From the NCBI GenBank assembly GCA_049700455.1, contig JBNAVJ010000011.1:1-64000 (forward strand): a DNA stretch of 64,000 bases. Reading direction: 5' to 3'. Both the position numbers and the translations under genes were made by a program. Within the stretch, counting starts at the first letter, position 1. The number at the start of each line of letters is the position of its first letter. This document shows positions 35,273 to 44,461 of this stretch, piece after piece. The notes beneath the pieces were generated by a model. The model had not been told where the DNA came from and ran no database searches. It saw only the letters and a list, made by a program, of their open reading frames with translations. The stretch comes from JBNAVJ01 sp049700455. Its GTDB lineage: Bacteria; Bacteroidota; Ignavibacteria; Tepidaquicellales; Tepidaquicellaceae.

Positions 35273-37267
35273 TTACTCTTCTTTTTTTGCCCTTAGAGAA
35301 TCCCATAACATATAACTTACTATTAATGCAAGCATAAAGACTGCTATAATTTGAGCCCCATTTGATTCAGCCCAGTGTTCAAGGTAAATAATATTGATAT
35401 CTTTTTTCATAAAAAATCTAATTAAGGCACTAATGACGCCCATTAATGCTCCGCCTGCAATAAACCCGGAGGCTATTAAAGTGCCTCGCTCTCTTCGAGC
35501 ATTATTTAATTTTTTGTCTTTGCTCCTTGTCGAAACAATATGAGAAATAATCCCCCCTAATAAAATAGGGGTGTTTAGCTCAAGAGGGATAAACATACCG
35601 AGTGAAAAAGCAAGTGCCGGTACATTTATCATAGTCAATATAAGGGAGAGTAAAGCACCAGCTAAATAAAGTCCCCAGGGTGCCGGTTGTCCTGACATCA
35701 TAGGACCAATAACAGCAGCCATAGCATTTGCTTGAGGTGCAACTAAAGCGTCTGGTCCAGTAAACCCATAAGTCTGATTAAGTACCATAATGACTATGCC
35801 AACAGTAGCAGCAGAAACGAGTGTCCCAAGAAATTTAAAAGTCTGCTGTTTATATGGGGATGAGCCAAGCCAATATCCAATTTTAAGGTCAGTAATAAAC
35901 CCTCCTGCCATTGATAATGCGGTACAAACAACCCCACCTATTACGAGAGCTGAAATCATTCCTGCGGTACCTGAAAGCCCAAGTGAAACCATTACAACAG
36001 ATGTAAGTATTAAAGTCATAAGTGTCATTCCTGAAACGGGATTGGTTCCGACAATAGCTATTGCATTAGCAGCAACTGTAGTGAACAGAAAAGCAATTAT
36101 CATTACTATTAACAAAGCTACAGTTGCAAATCCAATATTATGTACAACTCCAAAGCTGAAAAATACAAATATTAAGATTGCAGAAATTATAATACCTATT
36201 AAAATAAAGCCCATTGGAAGATCTTTCTGGGTTCTGAGGGGAGTTACAAAGGATTGATGTTTCCCAAAAATTTCTTTTGCGGCAAGTCCAAAAGCACTTT
36301 TAATAATTTTTGAAGACCTGATAATGCCAATTATTCCAGCCATTGCAATTCCTCCAATCCCTATGGGTCTTACGTAGTTTCTGAAAATTTCTTCAGGGCT
36401 CATTTGACTTACAACTTTTGTGATGTTAGCCCCCAGAGGGAGAGTAAGACCAGGTGCAAAGTAGTTTATAATCGGTATAACAAAATACCAGCCAACAAAA
36501 GAACCTGCTGCAATAATAGCAGCATATTTTAAACCAACTATGTAACCTAATCCCAGTACTGCTGAACCAACATTAATTTTGAAAATAAGCTTTGCACGGT
36601 CAGCAAGTTCTTGCCCATAAGGTAAAACCCTTGTTGTAAAAACTTCACTCCACCATCCAAAAGTTGCTATTATAAAGTCATAAACTCCTCCTATAATACC
36701 ACTTATCAAAAGCAATTTAGCCTGTTCACCTCCCTTTTCTCCAGAGACAAGAACTTCAGTGGTGGCGGTTGCTTCAGGGAAGGGAAATTTCCCATGCATA
36801 TCAGCCACAAAGTATTTCCTGAAAGGAATTAAGAAAAGAATGCCGAGGAACCCTCCGAATAAAGAAGAAAGAAAAACTTGATAAAATTCTGCTTCAAGAT
36901 TCAAAATGTAAAGAGCAGGTAAAGTGAAGATTGCACCAGCCACAATTACCCCTGAACTTGCACCAATAGATTGAATAATAACATTTTCTCCAAGTGCATT
37001 CTTGCGTTTTAACAGGAAGGAGAGTCCTACTGCAATAATCGCAATTGGAATAGCTGCTTCAAAAACCTGTCCAATTTTAAGTCCAAGATATGCAGCAGCT
37101 GCAGAAAATAATACAGCCATTAACAGACCTAAAGATAATGAGTAGGGAGTTACTTCAGGATAAGTTTTCTCTGGTGACATTACAGGTTGATAAACTTCTC
37201 CCTCATTCAATTCCCGATAGGCATTTTCTGGTAACCCTTTAACTACTTCATTAAGGTTCTCACTCAT
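35273..37267 (-). CDS. OPT-family oligopeptide transporter (second copy)
   Basis: Second OPT transporter in the window, 664 residues, with about 15-16 hydrophobic segments. It shares with the first the block near the N-terminus (AYLGLKIGQVFEAAIPIAI), the FPFPEATATTEVLVSGEKG segment and GTNPVSGMTL. Sequence divergence from the 15.2 kb copy suggests an old duplication or different substrates. It lies between wecB (12 bases) and pepT (20 bases) on the minus strand. Confidence 0.93.
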   Translation of the reverse strand: MSENLNEVVKGLPENAYRELNEGEVYQPVMSPEKTYPEVTPYSLSLGLLMAVLFSAAAAYLGLKIGQVFEAAIPIAIIAVGLSFLLKRKNALGENVIIQSIGASSGVIVAGAIFTLPALYILNLEAEFYQVFLSSLFGGFLGILFLIPFRKYFVADMHGKFPFPEATATTEVLVSGEKGGEQAKLLLISGIIGGVYDFIIATFGWWSEVFTTRVLPYGQELADRAKLIFKINVGSAVLGLGYIVGLKYAAIIAAGSFVGWYFVIPIINYFAPGLTLPLGANITKVVSQMSPEEIFRNYVRPIGIGGIAMAGIIGIIRSSKIIKSAFGLAAKEIFGKHQSFVTPLRTQKDLPMGFILIGIIISAILIFVFFSFGVVHNIGFATVALLIVMIIAFLFTTVAANAIAIVGTNPVSGMTLMTLILTSVVMVSLGLSGTAGMISALVIGGVVCTALSMAGGFITDLKIGYWLGSSPYKQQTFKFLGTLVSAATVGIVIMVLNQTYGFTGPDALVAPQANAMAAVIGPMMSGQPAPWGLYLAGALLSLILTMINVPALAFSLGMFIPLELNTPILLGGIISHIVSTRSKDKKLNNARRERGTLIASGFIAGGALMGVISALIRFFMKKDINIIYLEHWAESNGAQIIAVFMLALIVSYMLWDSLRAKKEE

Positions 37268-37279
37268 TTGTTATCCTTT

Positions 37280-38419
37280 TTAGTTAAGGTGAAAATATTT
37301 TATTAAAACTTGTACAATTCTTTGGGCAGCTTTGCCATCCCAGTATCTGGGAACCTGACCTTTTTTGTATTTACCTTCTTCAATCAAATTAACAATTTCC
37401 ATAATATTATCTTTATCTATGTTGCTGAGTGTGTTAGTTCCAATCTCAATTGTTACAGGTCGTTCTGTGGTGTTTCTTAAGGTTATGCAGGGAATTCTAA
37501 GTTTTGTTGTTTCTTCTTGAATCCCTCCTGAGTCTGTGATAACATATTTTGAATTTTTCATTAAAGTAATCATATCAGTGTATCCAAGTGGCTCAAGTAT
37601 GATTAGTGTAGGTATGGAGTATAGAATCTGATGTAACTTAAATTTGTTAATCATTTTAAGTGTTCTTGGGTGAATGGGAAAAACAATCACAGTCTCAGGA
37701 TATGTGGATGAAAGTTTGCTTAAACTTTCAATAATTTCTTTTAAGTTAGTAATATTGTCAACGTTTGAAGGTCTATGTAGGGTTATCAAAGTATAGCCAG
37801 CTTTAAAGAGACATAAATCTCTAAGAATCCGGGATTTCTCTGTTTTTTTAATTATCCAGAGCAAGGAATCTATCATTGTATTTCCCACAAAGAAGATTTT
37901 TTTACGGTTGATACCGGCAGCAAGCAGGTTGTGAATGGCACTATCTTCAGTTACGAAAAAAATGTCAGATAGTGAATCAGTAACAATTCTATTTATTTCT
38001 TCTGGCATTGATTTGTCATTGCTTCTAAGTCCGGCTTCAATATGTCCGACTGGAATTGGTTTCCCGTTTTTCATATAAACTTTTGAGCAAGCCAGACTAA
38101 CTGCCGCCGTAGAATTCACATCCCCATATACAAGTACAAGATCTGGTTGAAGTTTGTATAAAAGTTTTTCTGATTCAATCAAAATTTTTGCTGTTTGAAT
38201 TCCGTGTTTATCGGAACCAACCTCGAGGTTGATATGGGGCCGTGGGATTTTAAATTCTTTAAAAAAGATTTCAGACATTTTTACATCGTAATGCTGCCCT
38301 GTGTGGATAATTATGTGTTTAAAAAAAGAACGATAATTAAGCAATGCCCGATGAACCGGAGCCATTTTCATAAAATTAGGCCTTGCTCCTACAAATGATA
38401 CAATAATCTTTTGTTTCAA
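37280..38419 (-). CDS. wecB: UDP-N-acetylglucosamine 2-epimerase (non-hydrolysing)
   Basis: Interconverts UDP-GlcNAc and UDP-ManNAc, which feeds surface polysaccharide synthesis. The protein is 379 residues. Signatures: SFVGARPNFMKMAPV at the N-terminus, VYGDVNSTAA, HIEAGLRS, TLHRPSNVDN and ITDSGGIQEE near the UDP site. The start is TTG at 38419; no ATG gives the conserved N-terminus. Position upstream of an OPT transporter is unexpected and probably only reflects transcription order. Confidence 0.93.
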   Translation of the reverse strand: MKQKIIVSFVGARPNFMKMAPVHRALLNYRSFFKHIIIHTGQHYDVKMSEIFFKEFKIPRPHINLEVGSDKHGIQTAKILIESEKLLYKLQPDLVLVYGDVNSTAAVSLACSKVYMKNGKPIPVGHIEAGLRSNDKSMPEEINRIVTDSLSDIFFVTEDSAIHNLLAAGINRKKIFFVGNTMIDSLLWIIKKTEKSRILRDLCLFKAGYTLITLHRPSNVDNITNLKEIIESLSKLSSTYPETVIVFPIHPRTLKMINKFKLHQILYSIPTLIILEPLGYTDMITLMKNSKYVITDSGGIQEETTKLRIPCITLRNTTERPVTIEIGTNTLSNIDKDNIMEIVNLIEEGKYKKGQVPRYWDGKAAQRIVQVLIKYFHLN

Positions 38420-38590
38420 TAGTTCTTATTCGATTCAAGTAGAAAATAATAATACTTGAAAATCATTACAAATTAAAGTCAAATGAAGTAAATGATGGTA
38501 TAGACTCTTCAGCAGATATATCTGTAGGGATATTAAAAAACAAAAAAATTCATTTCTGTACTCAATGGCTATAATGAAAGGTAGAGGTTT

Positions 38591-39418
38591 TTATATTAGC
38601 TGATAGGCACTACCTGTTAATATTATTTTTTCAATCTGGTTATTTACTATAGTTGCATCTACAATTAAAAATTCTGCTGAGCGCGTATATAATTTTACCG
38701 GGAATGAGAAATCCTTGAGATAGTGTGCAGTAAGTGCTGATGAAATTGCACCGGTTCCACAGGCAAGAGTTTCTCTCTCAACTCCACGTTCGTAACTTCT
38801 GATGTGTAATCGTGGATTTGCATCTCTCATCAATTCAATGAAATGTACGTTTGTTCCTGCTGGCATTAAATCCTTGTGAAATCTCAAATTCCTACCCCAT
38901 ATCTCTACAGGGATATCCTCCAGAGTTTCAATAAAAGGAGAGTTGAGATCTTCAATGAAAACTACCAAATGGGGAGAACCAACATCTACAAAACTACACC
39001 TGAGTTTTTGTAACCAGTTGATAAAATCAATTTCGAGTTCTATGTTTAGGTTAAGTATTATTGGAGGTGGAAAGGTTACAGCAACATACTCCTGGTCTAC
39101 CATAGCACATCTATATATATTGCCAACTGCTTCGATATCCATAACACTTCTATTTATTATATTTGTATCCCAAATGAATTTAGCTGCACATCTCAAGCCA
39201 TTTCCACATAAAGTATTGCTTGAGCCATCTCTATTAAAATAGTTCATTTTGAAATCAGCAATCTCCGATGGTTCAATGAAAATCACACCATCATACCGTT
39301 CATATTCCTTTCTGCTCATTAAATCAGCCACAATATCTCTGTGATTTGTAATTTTTAGATGAGTGTTATTTATAAGGATAAAGTCATTACCAGCACCAGA
39401 ATATTTTTTGTAAAACAT
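38591..39418 (-). CDS. dapF: diaminopimelate epimerase
   Basis: Converts LL- to meso-diaminopimelate for lysine and peptidoglycan synthesis. Length is 275 residues. The two catalytic cysteines of this cofactor-independent racemase are in LCGNGLRCAAKF and ETLACGTGAISSAL, and the N-terminal YSGAGNDFILIN is the family start. It follows the LptD-like gene by a single base and is followed by a 171-base gap before wecB's start region, where I see no strong terminator. Confidence 0.95.
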   Translation of the reverse strand: MFYKKYSGAGNDFILINNTHLKITNHRDIVADLMSRKEYERYDGVIFIEPSEIADFKMNYFNRDGSSNTLCGNGLRCAAKFIWDTNIINRSVMDIEAVGNIYRCAMVDQEYVAVTFPPPIILNLNIELEIDFINWLQKLRCSFVDVGSPHLVVFIEDLNSPFIETLEDIPVEIWGRNLRFHKDLMPAGTNVHFIELMRDANPRLHIRSYERGVERETLACGTGAISSALTAHYLKDFSFPVKLYTRSAEFLIVDATIVNNQIEKIILTGSAYQLI

Positions 39419-39419
39419 A

Positions 39420-41963
39420 TTAATATACTCCTCTTGTATTGGTTTGTTTTGTTACTTTTATATCATGTAATTGAGGTGCTTTGATTCTCACTTCAAAAAA
39501 GAATCCCCTGTAAATCCCAAGGGGGTACCAGTTAAAGTTTATTTCCCAGGATTTCAAATCACGATAAGCTGTGATATAGGGAGCAGAAATTTGTTTGTTG
39601 AATATATCATAACTTGCAGCAATAGAAAATTTCCACCGGTCTGATATGCTGAATGAAAGATTACCGCTTAAAGTTGAAACTTTAAATACGTTGGTAGGAT
39701 CCTGTCGATTCAATGAGTAATTATAGTTAAAGCCACCACTTAATGGAATCTCAAAGTATACCTCTGTAGTATCTAATCCAGACAGTTTTTTTGAAGATTC
39801 CTCCTCGCGGCTAACTTTCGTGTCAGTCTGTTTTTTATTAGTCAGATTAAAGTTAAATGAAGTTGAAATATTAACATTAAAATTAGTCAGGTCTGCAAAC
39901 TTCCCCTGGGTGGAGAGGAGAAATTTATTTATTCTCCTGTGTGAAGTAGGGTCAAATTCATATAGGCTAAAAGTAGCACCACCTCCAATATTTAAAACCC
40001 CACCAATTTGTGTACGAAAATCACTTCTTATATCAGACCAGTTTAGAGAATCCGCTGCAAAATTATATGCTGATGATAAATTAAAATTAAAAAGTTGAAA
40101 CTTGTTTTCTGTTGTGTCTGAGGATTGAGTTTTCATCTCAAAAATGTTACCGAGTGTAAAAATAATTGATTGGTTCTCAAAAGCAGGAGGACTCCCAAAA
40201 ATTTCTTTTTCAAAAATGGAATATTTAACTAAGTTTCCGTTTGCATCCCGATATGTGTTATAATAACCCCATTTTGATGTAGAAAAGTCAGGAGAAAAAG
40301 AATATGTTATTGCTGGTATCAATGTATGTCTTATTCCTGTAATATTAAAAAGTTTAGGGGTAAATATACCAATCAATTTAGTTGTAAGAGAAACTCCCAT
40401 CTGAAAATATCTAACTGCTTTCAATCCTGTGTGATCAGTAACCTTGATGGAGCTATCTATGCTGTTAAACTCTTTTGTAATGTATTTGTTATACCATACC
40501 TCAGTATAGTAGAAGTAAGGTCGTAATGTAAAGAAATTAGATTTAGGTGTAAAGTTCAGGTTAATATTATGAAGTATTCCTGCTCTGGAATCCCTTGAAA
40601 TACTGTCAATTCCATTTGGTAAAGGTGTTACAGACTTAATCCTATTGTTTTGTGCTGTTGCTGTATATGAGTAAGAAAAAAACTCATACCATTTGTTTTC
40701 TCCTGAAGAGTTTCTACTGGCAAAAGGCGCTGTTTCTGAGATATTAAAGCGGACTGACGGAAGTCTCTCCTGAATGCTACCGTTAATCAGGTTCTGGTCA
40801 CGGTAATAATTGATGGATAGTGAAAACGGTGTTTCTTCCCACGTCTTTGAAAAAGTAAAATTAGAAACTACATTTTGTTTGAGCAAATCAGATAACCTAT
40901 TGGTTGAGTTGTCATAATAACTCTTTCCACTGACAAAGGAAAGATTTGCATCTATGGTTGAAGTAGGTGATAGTTTGTGATTATGAACCAGAGTAAAAGC
41001 CCATTGTTTGGATGTAAACTTATCCAGGTCTTTTTCCTCGCCAGTGCTTATCCATGAGTATCCACCTTCAACTGAACCCTGAAACTTATATCTCAGGGCG
41101 TAGCGATATCTCAGGTTAACATCAACTCTCCCTTTGGAAAACCAGCTTCCCTTTGTTGTCAAATCCATATAGTTGTTCATAGCCCAGAAATAACCAAAAT
41201 TAGCAAAGTATACTCCATACGTACCATCATTTCCGTAAGTTGGAACAATTAATCCTGAACTTCGACCGTGTCTGTCAGGAAATACTGCAAATGGTATCCA
41301 GAAAATTGGAACTCCCTCCACATATAGAAATACCGATTGAGCAATAACTTTATCCTTTGGTATTATCTTCATTTTGGGAGAAAAAAAGTAATATTCAGGA
41401 TTTACTTTATCTGTTGAAGTTGTATATAGTCCGTCTTTGATGAAATATACTTCAGGGGTAACTTTTTTGATTTTTTCTCCAAAGTAATATCCTACCTCAG
41501 CATCGGAAAATCCTTTAGAAATGCTACCCTGTTGGAGTCTAAAGTTATAAAAGAGTTCAAAACCTTCATATTTGTCAGCTCCCTGAAACATCAATGGTAA
41601 TTGTACATATTTGTTGTTTGAATCCAACAAACCTTTTGCATTTAATATTTGTACATCCTGATTGAATATGATTAATCCAGAATTTAATTTCAAGTCTTTA
41701 TAAATAAGTTGTGCTTCATTGTATAGGTACATTTTTTTATTAATAAGATCAAATACAATGGAATCCGTAGCTTTATATGTAATAATGTCATCAATTTCAT
41801 TTTTTGCTTTTGGTACTTCGGTAATGCTTGCAGTATCTAATTTATTAGTTATGGTATCCTGGTTTAATTGAGTAGCTGAGATGACAACAGAAGAAAAACA
41901 AAATAATATAATTAAGAAAATTCCTCCTCTAAAAAAAAGAAAGCTATTTGACAATAACTTCAT
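39420..41963 (-). CDS. LptD/OstA-like outer membrane LPS assembly protein
   Basis: Predicted outer membrane beta-barrel of 847 residues. After a signal peptide (from ATG 41963) there is an OstA-like N-terminal segment (ATDSIVFDLINKKMYLYNEA, GLIIFNQDVQILNAKG) and then a long barrel rich in alternating hydrophobic and aromatic strands, with FWIPFAVFPDRHGRSSGLIV matching the conserved start of the LptD barrel. Two other ATGs lie 12 and 21 bases further upstream; the chosen one best starts the signal peptide. It overlaps the TPM protein by 20 bases. Role: final placement of LPS at the cell surface. Confidence 0.85.
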   Translation of the reverse strand: MKLLSNSFLFFRGGIFLIILFCFSSVVISATQLNQDTITNKLDTASITEVPKAKNEIDDIITYKATDSIVFDLINKKMYLYNEAQLIYKDLKLNSGLIIFNQDVQILNAKGLLDSNNKYVQLPLMFQGADKYEGFELFYNFRLQQGSISKGFSDAEVGYYFGEKIKKVTPEVYFIKDGLYTTSTDKVNPEYYFFSPKMKIIPKDKVIAQSVFLYVEGVPIFWIPFAVFPDRHGRSSGLIVPTYGNDGTYGVYFANFGYFWAMNNYMDLTTKGSWFSKGRVDVNLRYRYALRYKFQGSVEGGYSWISTGEEKDLDKFTSKQWAFTLVHNHKLSPTSTIDANLSFVSGKSYYDNSTNRLSDLLKQNVVSNFTFSKTWEETPFSLSINYYRDQNLINGSIQERLPSVRFNISETAPFASRNSSGENKWYEFFSYSYTATAQNNRIKSVTPLPNGIDSISRDSRAGILHNINLNFTPKSNFFTLRPYFYYTEVWYNKYITKEFNSIDSSIKVTDHTGLKAVRYFQMGVSLTTKLIGIFTPKLFNITGIRHTLIPAITYSFSPDFSTSKWGYYNTYRDANGNLVKYSIFEKEIFGSPPAFENQSIIFTLGNIFEMKTQSSDTTENKFQLFNFNLSSAYNFAADSLNWSDIRSDFRTQIGGVLNIGGGATFSLYEFDPTSHRRINKFLLSTQGKFADLTNFNVNISTSFNFNLTNKKQTDTKVSREEESSKKLSGLDTTEVYFEIPLSGGFNYNYSLNRQDPTNVFKVSTLSGNLSFSISDRWKFSIAASYDIFNKQISAPYITAYRDLKSWEINFNWYPLGIYRGFFFEVRIKAPQLHDIKVTKQTNTRGVY

Positions 41964-42402
41964 CTGGTAATTCATTAATATCATCTTTCACCCTGGGAAA
42001 GTTATTGGCAGCTATAGATTTTATTTCTTCAAGGATATCCAGTAGTCCCTCAAAATAATTATCTTTTGAAAATTTATAGCTTAATCTACTTGCAAGTTCA
42101 TTCCATTTCTGTTGAGGTATAACTTTACAAATTCCTTCATCGGCAATTATTTCAAACTTTCTCTCTTTGAGTAAGATATAAATCAAAATTCCAGTTTTAT
42201 GTTTGGTGTTATGTATTCCAAATCTAAAAAAATCCTGAATAGCAAGGTCACGAATAGGAAGGTTCTTCTCTTTTTGTTTACGTTTTGTCTTTAGAACGAT
42301 ACGAAGTTCTACAGAGGAAAAATTTTCTATTTCTGTAATTTTATTGGTAATATTTCTGAGATGCTCTTTTGTAAAATATTTTTTGAGAAAAATGTTCTTC
42401 AT
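41944..42402 (-). CDS. TPM-domain protein, cytosolic type
   Basis: Protein of 152 residues with a single TPM domain (named for TLP18.3, Psb32, MOLO-1). Features seen: FSSVELRIVLKTK, FGIHNTKHKTGILIYILLKERKFEIIADEGI, and IPQQKWNELASRLSYKFSKDNYFEGLLDIL. No signal peptide or membrane helix follows the ATG at 42402; a TTG 24 bases upstream would overlap the preceding gene instead. It pairs with a larger, exported TPM protein immediately upstream. Function unknown. Confidence 0.8.
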   Translation of the reverse strand: MKNIFLKKYFTKEHLRNITNKITEIENFSSVELRIVLKTKRKQKEKNLPIRDLAIQDFFRFGIHNTKHKTGILIYILLKERKFEIIADEGICKVIPQQKWNELASRLSYKFSKDNYFEGLLDILEEIKSIAANNFPRVKDDINELPDEVIVK

Positions 42403-42419
42403 AATTTTAAATGTATCAT

Positions 42420-43187
42420 TTACCAACTACCACTTGCCCCTCCTCCTCCGAAAGAGCCGCCCCCTCCAGAAAAGCCCCCACTGGAAAAGCCACCTCCACC
42501 ACCGGAAAACCATCTACCTCTTCCTCGACTTGAAGACCCTCCTAAAATTGCTTCTCCAATACCCCAAAAAACTCCTTTGACAAAGATTACTATTATAATA
42601 AAAATGATAGCTCCAACTACTTTTAGTAACTCAAGTATCCAGGACCCTCCACTTTCCTTTTTTTTGTCAGGTTGATACTCTCCTCTGGTGATTTTCATTA
42701 TAGAATTAATAGCCCTGTCAAGCCCCTCATAATATTTACCAGCTCGAAAGTTTGGTGTAATATCTCTTTCTATAATATCATTTGCACGGACATCAGGTAA
42801 GATACCTTCAAGCCCATATCCAACCTCTATCCGAACTTTTTTATCGTTTTTTGCCACAAGAATAAGTATTCCATTATCTTTTCCCTTCCTTCCAATTTTG
42901 TTATACTCGGCTATTTCAATACTTGTTTCTTCAATTGTTTTGCCTTCAAGTGAATTGATTATAACAATTACAATTTGAGTTGAAGTTTGAGTATCAAATG
43001 TACGAAGCTTTGAAATAAGAGAAGCTTTTTCTGATGGGCTTAAAGTGCCTGTTTGATCTACTACATAATCATTTATATGGAGGGGGAAGTTTTTCTGAAA
43101 AGTAAATACTGACGTTTGTGTGAAGATGAAAAATACAAACGTTATGAAAGTACGTATCAAATGGTAACTAAAAGTCACTTTTCTCAT
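42420..43187 (-). CDS. TPM-domain protein with signal peptide, membrane helix and Gly-rich tail (YgcG-like)
   Basis: Protein of 255 residues. Order: signal peptide (from ATG 43187), TPM domain (YVVDQTGTLSPSEKASLISK, IVIVIINSLEGKTIEE, DNGILILVAKNDKKVRIEVG), a membrane segment (VVGAIIFIIIVIFVKGVFWG), and an extreme Gly/Ser tail with Trp and Phe ending GGGGASGSW. This is the YgcG architecture, linked in other bacteria to cell-surface or membrane-protein maintenance. The matching TPM-only gene begins 17 bases downstream. A TTG 33 bases upstream is a less likely start. Confidence 0.87.
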   Translation of the reverse strand: MRKVTFSYHLIRTFITFVFFIFTQTSVFTFQKNFPLHINDYVVDQTGTLSPSEKASLISKLRTFDTQTSTQIVIVIINSLEGKTIEETSIEIAEYNKIGRKGKDNGILILVAKNDKKVRIEVGYGLEGILPDVRANDIIERDITPNFRAGKYYEGLDRAINSIMKITRGEYQPDKKKESGGSWILELLKVVGAIIFIIIVIFVKGVFWGIGEAILGGSSSRGRGRWFSGGGGGFSSGGFSGGGGSFGGGGASGSW

Positions 43188-43218
43188 TAATATATATAAA
43201 GATACGCAATAAAGTTTC

Positions 43219-43253
43219 AAAAAAAAAGCGACCTGTATAGAATACAGGTCGCT
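43219..43253 (-). terminator. rho-independent terminator after the exbB-exbD-exbD unit
   Basis: Perfect 12-base-pair stem, AGCGACCTGTAT (43227-43238) with ATACAGGTCGCT (43242-43253), loop AGA. Read on the minus strand it is followed by a run of nine T (the plus-strand A run 43219-43227). It lies 21 bases after the last exbD stop and separates that unit from the TPM genes. Confidence 0.92.
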
Positions 43254-43274
43254 ATAAATTAAAACAAAATCAGA

Positions 43275-43796
43275 TTATCCGCCTGCTGCTACAATTTTTT
43301 CTTTGTCTTTGTCATCAAGAGGAACAAAAGAGTATCTTTTCTCAATTTTTGCTCTCAGAATTTCATCATACAGACTTGCCATTACACTGTACTTGACCTT
43401 TCTATCAATCTTCAAAATTAATAATAAGTCTTTATTTTGGTTAAACAGGGCTTCAAGTTTGGGTGCAATACTCTTTATATCTACTTTTTCCATAGGTGCT
43501 TCTGATCCATCTTCTTTCCCACGTGCAAAATAAACATTGCCACTTTCTGCCACTCTTACAAAAAGCACATTCCCCATATTAACTTTAACTTTGTCCCTTT
43601 CAACATCACCCTTTGGCAGAGATATTTTCATAAGTTGAGGGGCGGATAATGTAGTAGTTAACATAAAGAATGTAAGCAAAAGCATAATTACGTCAACCAT
43701 CGGGGTCATATCAATCCTTACGCCTACACCAGGACCAACTTTCTTTTTTTGACCACGTCCCTGCTCAACTTGCGGGGTTTCTACTCCACCTGCCAT
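43275..43796 (-). CDS. exbD: ExbD/TolR-family biopolymer transport protein (second copy)
   Basis: Periplasmic-domain, single-pass partner of the ExbB/TolQ proton channel, 173 residues. The membrane helix begins RIDMTPMVDVIMLLLTFFML with the conserved channel Asp (Asp34 by my count in MVDVIM). The N-terminus before it is unusually rich in Gly, Gln and Lys. It is the last gene of the exbB-exbD-exbD unit and ends at a strong terminator. Two ExbD genes in a row are common in Bacteroidota; no TonB gene is in this window. Confidence 0.9.
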   Translation of the reverse strand: MAGGVETPQVEQGRGQKKKVGPGVGVRIDMTPMVDVIMLLLTFFMLTTTLSAPQLMKISLPKGDVERDKVKVNMGNVLFVRVAESGNVYFARGKEDGSEAPMEKVDIKSIAPKLEALFNQNKDLLLILKIDRKVKYSVMASLYDEILRAKIEKRYSFVPLDDKDKEKIVAAGG

Positions 43797-43844
43797 AATT
43801 TAAACTCCTAAATTTTTAATTAAAAACTTCTTTTAGTAAACAGA

Positions 43845-44435
43845 TTATTCTTTTTTCTCAGACTTAATCAATGTTACCAATGAAAAAACCTTTGTATTGG
43901 TAGCATGTAATGATTTCATCAAATCCTCAACAATCCCATATTCTGTGTTTTGATCACCTTTTACAACAACTTGATATTCAGCCTTTGGATTTCCTGTTGA
44001 TGACCTCAGAGCATTTTTCAAGTCCACTATTGCTTTCTCAAACTGCTCTTTCTTTAACACGAGCACTTTTCTTTTAACATCTTTTTCTCCAACAGTCCCT
44101 TTTGTTTCTATTTCGCTTTTAGTTGTTGAATCAGGGCGATATAATGCAATGGCAAACTGATCCCCGAATATTTTTTCTCGTATTTTGTAATTGTCAACAT
44201 CGAGAAAAATATCCCCTCCACTTGTCAGTGTAAAGGTCATAACATCAGCTTCTTTCATCTTGTTTTCTGGGTCAGAGTAAATAGATTGTGGTAAAGAAAC
44301 ATCAATTGCTTCAGATTCGGCAGCTTTAAAGGTTGCTGTTAGCATAAAGAATGTTAAAAGTAACATAATTACGTCAACCATTGGGGTCATATCTATCCTA
44401 ATATCAGGCTTCTTTATATTTCTGACTTTTTTCAT
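43845..44435 (-). CDS. exbD: ExbD/TolR-family biopolymer transport protein (first copy)
   Basis: Single-pass inner membrane protein of 196 residues. The transmembrane start RIDMTPMVDVIMLLLTFFML is identical in pattern to the second copy, with the conserved proton-path Asp. The periplasmic part (VLVLKKEQFEKAIVDLKNAL, YQVVVKGDQNTEYGIVEDLM) matches the ExbD peptidoglycan-side domain. It lies between exbB (26 bases) and the second exbD (48 bases). Confidence 0.9.
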   Translation of the reverse strand: MKKVRNIKKPDIRIDMTPMVDVIMLLLTFFMLTATFKAAESEAIDVSLPQSIYSDPENKMKEADVMTFTLTSGGDIFLDVDNYKIREKIFGDQFAIALYRPDSTTKSEIETKGTVGEKDVKRKVLVLKKEQFEKAIVDLKNALRSSTGNPKAEYQVVVKGDQNTEYGIVEDLMKSLHATNTKVFSLVTLIKSEKKE

Positions 44436-44461
44436 TGTTTGCGATTACTGTTTATAAAAAT

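Noticed and set aside
35790..36257. 155-codon open frame opposite the second OPT transporter
   Set aside because: Shadow of a membrane protein gene; Thr/Pro/Ile-rich translation caused by reversed hydrophobic codons.
42361..42675. Proline-rich small protein on the plus strand
   Set aside because: It is the reverse complement of the Gly-rich tail of the YgcG-like TPM protein; the Pro run mirrors Gly codons.
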